A model generated the notes under the pieces. That model was not told the DNA's origin. It ran no database searches and was given only the letters and a program-made list of their open reading frames with translations. A program made the translations under genes and the position numbers. A stretch of 64,000 bases of DNA from Edaphochlamys debaryana (Eukaryota > Chlorophyta > Chlorophyceae > Chlamydomonadales), in contig JAEHOE010000023.1 in NCBI GenBank assembly GCA_016858145.1, forward strand, positions 992,001 through 1,056,000, in the 5' to 3' direction. Positions 32,145-41,920 of this stretch are shown here, piece after piece; position 1 is the stretch's first letter, and each line of letters begins with the position of its first letter.

Positions 32145-35100
32145 ATGGAGAAGCCTCCAGACCCTCGCTACTCGTTTCTGCCGACTGAGCTGGGCTTCGT
32201 TGCGACAAGGATTGCCGACTTAGCGCCTAGGGTCGCCGCAGTGGCCCATCCGCTGAGCGCTGTGGATGAGGGCATCCTTTCAAGATACCTAGATGTCTTC
32301 GCCAGAGAACTACAAGCAAGTGACTCCTCGCCAGCTTTCTCGACAGCCCTCATCGCCGATGGGCCCTTCTGCGCCGCCCTCTGTCGCTGCCTGGCCTTCA
32401 GCACACGCTGGCTCCCGGACCCCTCGAGCCCGAACCAGCGACGGGACTTGGGCTGGGATACGCTCCACCTGGCCACGCAGCTGGCGGACTCATCCACGAC
32501 CCCGACGGCCCCAGCCCACATCGACTACGCGCGCACTCTGGTTCGCATGCAAACGCTCCAGAGCTGCAGCCGCCTCCTCGCGGTCCTTGTGGCGCCCATC
32601 CTCCAGCCATCTGACCCGCCGGCAGGTGCCCCCGGCGCCGCAGGCGGCTCCAGCGGTGCCGCTGGTGGCCCCGGCGGCCCCGCTGCCGGCCCCGCTGGTG
32701 GCGCTGGCGGCGCCGCTGCCGTTGGGGAGCCGCTGGAGGTTGTGGACCCTGAGGCGGCACCGGACGACGACGCAGACCCGGAACTCAACTGCCACGCATG
32801 CGCGTGCCTCCGGGCGGTGCTACTATCCTCCTTCCTGGTCCTCAGCCTGAGCAAGGCTGCGGCAGAGGCCATCACAGGCCAAGCGGCCCCCCAGGCGCCC
32901 AACCCCGCCCCACCGCCGGGCTCCCCCGCCGACAAGGAGCGCCGGCGGCAGCAGGTGCTTCAGCGCGTGTTCGTGGGGGAGCTGGTGGCGGCCATCGAGG
33001 CCAGCGGTGTCATGGAGCACATGGCCCGGGCAACGCTGGCGGCGGCGGTCTGGCTGGATGGCATCGAGGACCCGGAGGACCCAGTGAACCATGTACCGCC
33101 CATTCCTTGGCACTCCCTGTCCTTGGCACTCCCTGGTCATTCGCCGTGTCCTCAACGCGGTCAATGTTGTGGGGGACCTCGCGGAACGCCTCGAGACGGC
33201 CCCGGTGGCGTTTGGCGGGCCCGGCGCAGCCGCCAAGCTGAGGAGGGCGGTGTCGGGGCCCTGCGTGCAGCACCTCACGCTGTCAGCAGCCCTGGCGGCG
33301 CTGTGTGTGGCGGACTCGGGCCCCTCGTACGGCCTGCCGCCGTGCATGTACGGCCTGCCGATGCCCGGCGAGGAGGGGCCGGAAGAGGTGGAGAAAGATA
33401 GCGTGGTGCCGGAGGTTCGGCAGACGGGCGGCAGGTGCGTCGGGTGGCAATCAGCGGGCGGGCAGGGTGGTGAGCAGACCCGGGGCCTGAGGGTGGGGAT
33501 AGAGGATGGGAATGGGGGTGGAGTGCACACCCATTCGGTCAGGGCCTTCTCCCATGGACCGACTTGGAATTCCCGCACGTTGTGGTCGTCTGGGTTTCCA
33601 CCCCTAACTACTCCAGTCCTCGGGACGTAGCCGGGGTCTGTTGATCTAGACAAAAGGCTCCCACAGCTCTCTGGAATGGCTGGGCAACGGGACATGCGTG
33701 TCAGCATGTCCCGCCGGAGAGTCCTCTTGTCTCTCTGTCTTGTCTCGACCCTGACGCGCTCCCTGCGCCTTCGGCCCCTGCAGGCAGCCCATCTTCTCAC
33801 ACACCGTGCAAGCCCTGGTAGAGGGCCTGTCCCGCGCCCCTACCGCCGCACCCTGGATCCGGTCCCTACGCGCCGCAAAGCTGCTGCTGCGTGTAGCTCG
33901 CTGGGCCGTGGAGTCTGGCCGAGTCTGGACGGAGGCCTCAGCGGAGGAGGCGGAGCAGGCATCCGAGGAGGAGGAGGAGGAGGAGGAGGAGGAGCCGGCA
34001 TCCGAGGAGGAGGAGGAAGCGGAGGGACGCCGGCCCGTGGGGCCCCGCCGCCCGCCCGCCTCTTCCTCCGAGGTGCTTGTGGTGGAGCCAGAGCCGGAGC
34101 CGGAGGCGGGGCAGGGCGCCGACGAGGACGGGGGCGGGGAGGAGGAGGAGGAGGAGGAGGAGAAAGGGGACACTCCTCCCTCGCAGGTGCTGGTCGGTAC
34201 CGCAGAGGTCGTCAGCACGGCCGCCCGCTCCCTGGCCCGAGTGGATAAGCTTCTGGCTGCAGAGGCGCCCGGGTGAGCGGGCTGGGCTAGGCAGGTGGGG
34301 GAAGGGCCTGCAGATGGCCGCATGCGGCTTGCTGCCCTTGTGCGTTGCGCAAACTGGGGACGAGAGTATGGGGGCGTATGTGCTTACAGAGGCGCCCGGG
34401 TGAGCGGGATGGGCTGGTCAAGTGCGTGCAGGGCCTGCACATGGCCGCGTGCGGCTTGCTGCCCTTGTGCGTTGCGCGGACCAGGGAGCCCGGAAGAGAG
34501 CAAGGAGCCTGTGGCCCGTGAGGGTTGCAAGCATGGCGCTTGTCGTTAAAGGGCGTTCCCCTGAGACTCCTCCTCTTTCTTCCTCTGCCCGTGCTGCAGG
34601 GGCGCTGCGGTGCAGCGGGCGGCGGCCGAGCGCTGGCGTGTGGCGGTTGACGCAGCGCTACACGCGTCGCGTTGGGCCCAGGACCAAGAAGGGATCAAGG
34701 CGCTGGGGGATCTGTTTGATCCCCTCATTCAGGGACGCGAGATGCGGGCTGACGGTGAGGAATGGTATGGGTACTGTGTGGGAGGAGCGGACATGGCACA
34801 GCGCAGGGTTGGCGACCGACTTGGCAGAATTGAGATGAAACCACACGCTTCTACCCTTGACTCCCACCACTATCTGCCCGCCTCCCCTCCCCTCCCCGCT
34901 GCCCCAGGCTCGCTGCCTCCCGAGCCGCCCCCTGCGCTGGTCTCCGCCCTAGCCGGGGGCATCGTGTGGGGTGTGGAGGGCCTGCTCCGCGCGGCAGGCC
35001 GGGAGGGCTTCGCGGGGGCCGCGGCTGCACTGGCGGCCGATCTGCTCGGCCCGGAGCGCCGTCCGGGCGTCCTGCTTCGCCGCCTCCTGGCGTACGGCCC

Positions 35101-36468
35101 ACCGGACGAGGCTGCAGCGCTGGTGATCACCATTGGCAAGGTGCTTCGCACGGCGGAGGCCGAGGTTGCGGAGCGCACGGACACCCGTGCCTCTCAAAAC
35201 CTGCTCTTCATGTGCTCTTCGCTGTATCGCGTCCACCCCGACGTCGAGGAAACCGACCTCCAAAAGCGGCTGACGCCGGGGATGGGGGCGGCGGACCGGC
35301 AGCTGTCCCTGATGCTGATGCGGAGTGCGGTGGAGTGGGTGCCGGTCATGGCCAGGCTGGCCCAGATCACAACGGCGCACGTGTTCGAGGGGCGGCTGGG
35401 CACACGGAGCGACACCATGACATGGTTTCCTAGGCTCTCATCATTCGCCACGGGGGCCCTCATCTGGTTCCGCATGATCCCCCGCCTCCTAGAGCTCGGG
35501 CGCAGCGGTGAGGGACCAAGCGGCAGCGGAGGTGGAGCAGGGGCGACGGCACCTGCGGCCGGGCCCTCAGCCGCAGCGGCAGCGACAGCGGCAGCGGCGG
35601 GCCCCTCCACGTCCGCCGCCGCCGCATCGGACGGTGGCGGCTACGCAGCCCTGGCGGCGCTGCTACTGCGAGAGGCGGTGCCCACGATTGGGGCCCTGCT
35701 GCGTCTCACCGAGCTCTGGTCGCCGGGGGCGAGCTCCGCGGGGCCCGAGCCCGAACGCGTGCGCATGCACGCAGCCGCATTCGTCATGCAAGTCTTTGAC
35801 GTGGCCTCGGCCCTCGCGGTGGTAGCCCCGGATGAGGTGCGGCGGGCGGCTCAGGAGAGCGCCGCCAGCAAGCGGAAGGGCGCGGCGAGCGAGCCCGCGG
35901 CGGCTGTGGCTGGGGGCTGGCGCTCGCAGGTGATCACGGGTCTGATGACCAAGCTGCGCGACAACCACAAGGCAAGGAACACGTGAGTGGGGCCCGGCCG
36001 GGGCCTCGGTTGGGCCCGGGTATGCCTCGTCAGGCCCCTGACGTGCTTTCTGCTGGGACTGCTGGCATATTGAAGGATGCCCTCCTGCTCCCTGGTGCCC
36101 CTTCACCTTCCCTTCCGCACAGCGATTCGGAGCTGGGCCTCAAGGCCCTGGCCTCTCTGCTCTCCAAGTGGGCCCGCGGCGAGGATGCCTCGGCCGACGT
36201 GCCCATGCTCGTTAGCCGGGCAGTCTCGGATAGCTCGCGGCGTGCTTTGCGCCGGCTTCCGCCCCCGGAGTCGGCCCTGTCGCTGCTGCCCGCCTGCGCC
36301 AACCCGGGCTGCACCCGCCTGGACGGAGACAGCGAGGCGGACCTGCCCCTGCCCCTTAGCGCTGGGGACGGGCCAGGCGGCGCGAGGCGGTTCTGCAGCG
36401 AGCGGTGCAGGAGCCTCGCGTGCGGAGGCGCCGGGGCCGGGCGCGGAGCGGGGGCAGGAAACTGCTGA
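32145..36468 (+). CDS. Half-MYND volvocine protein C, frameshifted
   Basis: Exons 32145-33434, 33784-34272, 34600-34754, 34908-35982, 36123-36468, the same plan as gene D. The N-terminal two thirds is helical and Ala/Leu-rich. Exon 2 encodes a long acidic run (EEEEEEEEEPASEEEEEAEG). The last exon has CANPGCTRLDGDSEADL followed by RFCSERC, the first and last Cys pairs of the MYND finger common in large volvocine families, but the central CGRC pair and the terminal H/C ligands are absent. A 16-bp tandem duplication in exon 1 (33105-33136) shifts the frame: summed exons are 3355 nt and become a multiple of three (1,112 aa) only without 16 nt, and without it the protein aligns with D gap-free across the site. 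Probably a recent pseudogene or an allele/assembly variant. Molecular function unknown. Confidence 0.72.
33105..33136 (+). repeat. 16-bp tandem duplication causing frameshift
   Basis: Two adjacent 16-bp units differing only in the last base, inside exon 1 of gene C. Gene D has a single equivalent stretch. Confidence 0.9.
34262..34476 (+). repeat. 127-bp-period repeat across the intron 2 donor of gene C
   Basis: The last bases of exon 2 plus its 5' splice site (GAGGCGCCCGG/GTGAGCGG) recur 127 bp downstream at 34389, and a second shared stretch occurs at 34322-34349 and 34449-34476. The intron therefore carries a second, identical donor. Confidence 0.8.
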
Positions 36469-37418
36469 GAAGGATCGGCCCACGGCTGGGCTCCTGGGCG
36501 GGCCAGGGCGCTGGACTGACCCTTTGCCCTGGGACTTTGGGCAGCGGGGCGGGCGGCTTCAGGGACCATAGGGAGAGGTGACGGCGCTGGACATGGAGTT
36601 GGCCCTTGACCCTGGAAGTCTGGGCAGCGGGGCGGCCAGCTTTAGGAGCCATAAAGAGAGTGCTTGGGGCAATCTGGCACAGGCCGCAACGTAACCGACG
36701 AAATGGGCACTTCATCTAATGTGGTTCTGAGCACTCGTGCAGGAGGCCCGGGTCGATGCCCCTGTCCTTGGGGCAATCTGGCACAGGCCGCAACGAAAAG
36801 GACGATAGGGGCATGTCGGTGGGCGGTGCTGAAAGAAGCACAGTCCGGTGCACTGCGCTGGCCACGCTGGCTTGTGTTTGATGCTGGCGGTCCTGATCTG
36901 TCGAGGGTAATCTGTAGGCAGGCGGGCAGGTCATAAGGTCTGATTTGTCAAGGGCAAGGCTTTAAGAGCTTGCGGTAGGGCAGGCGGGCATGCCAGGTCC
37001 TGGTGTGTTGTGAGGTGGAGGACTTATAAGAGCTGGCGCTCAGCTGCAGGGGAGCCATGGTGTGGGAGGGTTCTGTGTTCGCAGGGGCCTTCGTGTAGGG
37101 AGGGGTAAACTGGACCCACCGTTGCAGCCAGGAAGGCTTCGAAGGCAGGGAGGCTTCTAAGCATGGTGCAGGGCAGGCGGCACTGATCTGTTAAGAATTG
37201 ATGCTTTAATCTGCGCCCGTTTGTCACGCGACGCGGTGGGGCGGGAGGTTGTGGGGAACGTCGGAAATGGCTGACAAGAGCGTGGACTTGCGGGTGGGGG
37301 CTTCTGTGCTCGCAGGGGGGCGGGGGCCAAAGGGTGGTGAGGGCGTTCAGCAGGGTGCGCATGTTTAGTAGACGTAGGTGGAATGCACTCCTTGTGACAT
37401 GGCCGTCGGCTGCTCGCG
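36469..37418. other. Intergenic with short tandem repeats
   Basis: No gene. The first 150 bp hold two diverged copies of a roughly 100-bp unit (core GGCAGCGGGGCGG), which also matches the 3' flank of gene D inverted. A 29-bp perfect repeat is at 36663-36691 and 36767-36795. Two copies of the dispersed TTCTGTG(C/T)TCGCAGGGG motif start at 37071 and 37302. Should include the promoter of the TDP2-like gene. Confidence 0.6.
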
Positions 37419-40400
37419 ATGGCGGAGGCGGACCCATGGGCGGCAACAGCCCTGGCAACAGCCCTGCTGATAACAGCGCCCTCTGCGGCCTCCTCCAGCA
37501 ATTCTCAAGCCGCTTCCTCCACTCTAGGCAGCTCCATCACCCTCCGCAACATCCTCGCGTCCCCGATTAGCGCTCCATCTCGCTTCACGATCGCAACATC
37601 CTCACCTGGCCCCGGCCCCCGGCCTTCGCCTGATTGTCCGCGAATAGCGGCGTTTATCAACCTCATGGACTCTGACGACTTAGACCAGTACTCGTTGAAG
37701 AGCGATGACTCCGGCAGGAAGCGCAATTCGCTGGCCGAGGGATCCATTCCTGGCGCGCCGCGGGCCAAGCGCGCAAAGACAGGTCACGTCGAGGGCGTCG
37801 AGCTGCCGCAGCACGGATTGGTGGCCCTGGCGCGCGGCCCGCTCCGGCCTGTCGCCGGGGCCTCTAAACCCCATCTTGGCCCAGCAGCTGGGTCCGCCTC
37901 CCGCAGCCCTCCCGCCGTGCCCGCCGCTCCGGCACCCGCCCCAGCATCCGCCCCAGCAGCTTTCCCTGGATCTGGGTCCAACATGAACAGCGTGCTGGCG
38001 CAGCTCCGCCTGGAGCGTGAGTCGCGCGCTGCGCAGCGGACGCCTGCGGAGGCGGCCCACAGCGGCGCCCCTGGGACGTTCGCCCGCCCCGCATCCGTGC
38101 CGCAGCCTCAGGTCACCTCGCCTGGCCCCCCATGGGGGCCCCCGCGGACCGCCTCTGTGCTCACCTGGAACCTCTGGTTAGTGCCTGGGACCGCACAGGG
38201 CCATCGTCCTGCGGCCCAGCGGTCCACGGCAAGGCTTCTGCGCCGGCGCCCCCATAACCCCATCGGCTTGGCCTCCATCTGTCCCCTACCGGTAATATCC
38301 TCTTCCTCTTTCTGCTTTCCGTAGGTTCAATGAGCAAGCGGAGCTCCTGGCCCGCATGAACGCGGTGGGCGACATTATTGAACGGGAGGGCTTCCCGGAC
38401 ATCCTGCTGCTGCAGGTGTGTGTGGGCATGTGGATACGTTGGACGAGTGAGCGTCGGGCCCCAATGGTGTTGAAGCTTGATGACGAGGCGACGGGCTTGC
38501 GGCTGTCCAGGTGGCGTCCAGTCCAGCACTGGCCCATTGCTGTCACCCTTGGTACCACACGGCAGTACATCTACCGCGTTCCCTACTTTGCACCCCGCCT
38601 CTGACCTCAAGGCCTCCGTTGCTTGCTACGCCCGCCCACCACCCCTGTCATCTTTCCGCGGCTGACCTGCCTTCCTCCTCCCTCCTCCCATGCAGGAGGC
38701 GACCCACAACATGGTCATCATCTTCTCGCAGTCCGCCTGGTTTGGCCGATACCACTGCTCGCCGGTGCCGGAGCAGGTGAGGTAGCTGCAGTAGCTGCAG
38801 TAACTCCATCACGCCCTGTGGGCAGACGGGCTAGGCCAGGGAGGACAACGCAGCCACCAGCCACCGCTCACGGCAGTCCCGAGAGCCGCGGCTCCCGACC
38901 CACATCATCGTTCTTATCCGTTGACACTTTCCACCCGACCCACATCAGCGTTCTCATCTAGTAACGCTTTCCACCCGACCCACATCGCCCGCTCGCTGCC
39001 TTTCGTCACCACTCTCGTCGCTTCCCACCCACGTACCCTGCTATAAGCCCAATCCTCCTGCCCCGCCTCCCCTGCATGCACCGCCCGCAGCCCTACTTCA
39101 CGCTGCTGCTGGCGCGGCGCGACACGGTCACCCTGCCGGGCACGCAGCCCTGGAACAACAAGGACTTTCCTGGCTCCCGCTGTGGTGGGGCGGGGACACG
39201 GGAGAGCAAGCGGGGGTTTACCTTCCTGGTTTCGCCACGCTGGCCTACATTTGCCGCCCATGTTCTGCGTTGCACCCGCCCACGACGTATTCCTCCCTCC
39301 CGCCTCAGGCCGCGGCATTCTGTACACCCGCGCCGTGGTGGCGGGGCGGCCGCTGGTTGTGGGCACCACTCACCTGGAGAGCCCCGTGGGGCCGGGCGCG
39401 GAGGAGGAGCGGCAGAGGCAGCTGCCGCAGGCGGTGCGGGAGCTGGAGGCGGCGGCGGGGCCATGGGGAGACGCGCTGTTGGCCGGTGAGTGGGCGGGCG
39501 TGTGTGCGTGCGGTGTGGTGCGTGGGCTGTGACCAGCCCGCCAGCGTGGGAGGAGGCGTGCCTGGGGAGACGCCCTTGTGCATACCGGCTTTATATCACC
39601 CCTGCCCGTGGAATGTGCTTGAGCAGCGGCTCTTTCATCCTCCTCCCAACGCACAGGTGACCTCAACTGGAGCGACCCTCGCGACGGCCCCCTGCCCGTG
39701 CCCCCCTCTTGGACCGATGCCTGGCCGGTCCTCATGCCAAACCACTCGGGGGCCACGTATGACGCGGCGGCCAACCTCATGCTCGGCGGGTGAGATCTGA
39801 CAGTTGGTGGTTGACGGCAGGTTGCAGGGACGTCGGTGCAGTGGGACCGCAGTCGCACCCAGTTGCAAGGCGTGTCCCAGCGGCCTGGTTTGCGGGTCGT
39901 CCCTTTCCTTATCCCAGCAGAAGTAAACCTGCGGACAGTTAGTAACGCACGCGCCTCACACATCCACCCCATTCCACTCGCCCACCCTTGACGCTGTAGC
40001 GGCCGTTACAAGGGCTCCCGACTGGACCGCGTGCTGGCGCGGCTGCCCAGTGCCGCCCCGGCATCGGGCGCTGGCCGCACCTGCTCCGGCACCTGCGGTC
40101 CCGCTGGCGGCGGCTTTGGCGGCGGCGGTTGGCTGTTGGGATCGATCAAGCTGATCGGAACGGCTGCGCTGCCGGGGCTCACTATGCTGCACGAGCGCAA
40201 GGGCAAGCTCGTGCCGGTAGGTGCCGTGGGCATCCGGGGTCGACATTCCGGGGTCGATGGACATTGCCACCGGGTGTGACGGAACGTCCCTTGGGCCGTT
40301 GCCGCCACAGGTCCTCCCGAGCGACCACTTCGGCCTCCTCGTCAAGCTGCTGCCCGCCGGAGCTGCCCCGGGCTCGGGCGGAGGCCGCGTCCTCGGCAGC

Positions 40401-40739
40401 GGCCCGGCAGGGGCCCCTGCGCCCGGCCGCGGCCCCACCGGCGGCCGGCTCCTGGGCAGCGGCCCCTCAGGGCCTGCCGGCGCCGGCGGGAGCGCTGGCG
40501 GCTCAAGCTCTGGTGGGGCCTCCACCAAGGGGGCCGGGGCGGGTGCCGGCGCGGCGCCCACAAGCAGGGGCGCTGCGACGCACGCGCCTAGGCCGCCCGC
40601 CGCTGCCAAGCCGCTGCAAGTCGCGGGCGGCGGCCCGGGCACGGCGGCGCCGCCCGCCGCCGGCTCGGCCAAGAGCGTCGCCGTCATCGACCTGAGCGTC
40701 GAGGATGACGATGAGGATGACGTGGTCGTGTGTGACTGA
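37419..40739 (+). CDS. TDP2: TDP2-like tyrosyl-DNA phosphodiesterase
   Basis: Endonuclease/exonuclease/phosphatase-fold enzyme. TDP2 removes topoisomerase II peptides from 5' DNA ends by cleaving the 5'-phosphotyrosyl bond. Eight exons: 37419-38176, 38325-38415, 38696-38776, 39091-39184, 39309-39485, 39657-39789, 40000-40216, 40311-40739; 659 aa. Active-site motifs in order: TWNLW (249-253), LLLQE (E284), GTTHLES (H363), GDLNW (D402, N404; animal TDP2 has GDTN), and SDHFG (D522, H523). PYFTLLLARR and the Tyr/Asp-rich middle also match TDP2. The C-terminus ends in VIDLSVEDDDEDD, a textbook SUMO-interacting motif; an N-terminal FINLMDSDD is SIM-like too. An NLS-like RAKRAK lies in exon 1. No UBA domain is visible at the N-terminus. 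The first ATG was taken; ATG at 37663 is an alternative. The gene sits between convergent paralogues C and D. Confidence 0.85.
38894..38980 (+). repeat. 40-bp tandem repeat in TDP2 intron 3
   Basis: CCCGACCCACATC starts at 38894, 38934 and 38974, giving two full 40-bp units and a third partial one. Confidence 0.85.
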
Positions 40740-41920
40740 TGGAAAGGGACGGTGGCGAGGGGCGAGGGGCAGGGATTCGAGATTCTCGGAAGCTAATTAT
40801 TATGGAAGGGCCGCTGCGGCGAGGCCAGGGAGCGCGCGAGGGCTGTATGTAGGAGGTTGGTGCGGACGAATGGTGTACGCATGGTAGAGTACATGGCGTT
40901 TGACGGCTTGGGAGGTGCGCGTGCGTGCGGGGAATGAAAGGCTGAGCGCGCGGATGCGGGTTGCGAGTGGTGTGAAGGGGCGGGGCGGGGATTTGAAGGC
41001 TGCGCCTCTTCCTGGGGCGGTGCACCATACTCCAGAGTGTATCTGGTCCGGGGGCAGAGATGGCAGCGGAAACGGCGCGGGGGCAAGGGCGTGGCACACG
41101 TGGTGTGTTATGCGGACAATAGGAACCGTGGGAAGAATCCGGCCCGGGGTAGGGTGGCCGCATGGGGGCGGAGGGCAGGGCAAGAAGGATCGTGAGGGCG
41201 TTCAACGACAGAAGCAGTGTGCTCAAGCTGGACCCATATGACCCTGCGCTGCGCCTTGGTGCGTTCACTCCTCAACGCACCAACAATACGGCTTGCCGCC
41301 TCACAAGGCTTCATCAACAGCCTGCCGCCGCAACGTATGCTCAGAGTTCCACCGTCACCCACATGCGCTTCGGCAATCGTAACTAACACAACCGGCGGTA
41401 ACCATACAGCCCAACTACACTGCCCTCAGCAAGCAAGTACCCCGTGGCCCATACGATGCCGCCCTCCATGGTCCCTGCGAGAGCCCTGCAGCTCAGCGCT
41501 TTGGCAGTGCGTGCCTCTTGTAGCAGGCTTGCAGCACCCAGTCCTGCTCCTATACGGCACAGTGTCTGCTAATCTGCCACTACGACATCATTGATAAGAA
41601 CGCGGCAAGACCTGCCGCCCTGTTTCCGTTAACCCCTCTGACCTTTGTTGCCGCGACCTGTGTCTCCAGCCGACCGTTGCTGAGTTACCGCGAGCTCCCC
41701 ACCCCTTGCAGCCTTGTCTCCGTCCAACAGGTTCCCCCGCAAAACCGCCGCTGCTATGTACACTCCGGCCCGTGAGGAGGCCCTACCGGTAGTCTCTAAG
41801 TTCCCTCAAGCTGCCCACCCCACATTCGACATGCCGCCGCACGGCCCAGCCTCCCAGGGCGAAGGGCCAGTCCAGCGCCGTGGCCCGCCCACGAGCTCAG
41901 CCATGGGCCGCCGCTCATGC
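40740..41920. other. Intergenic between TDP2 and gene D
   Basis: No convincing gene. Holds the TDP2 3' UTR and the 3' flank of gene D. 41840-41920 matches the 3' flank of gene C inverted, so the C/D duplication extends about 80 bp past the stop codons. Confidence 0.5.
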
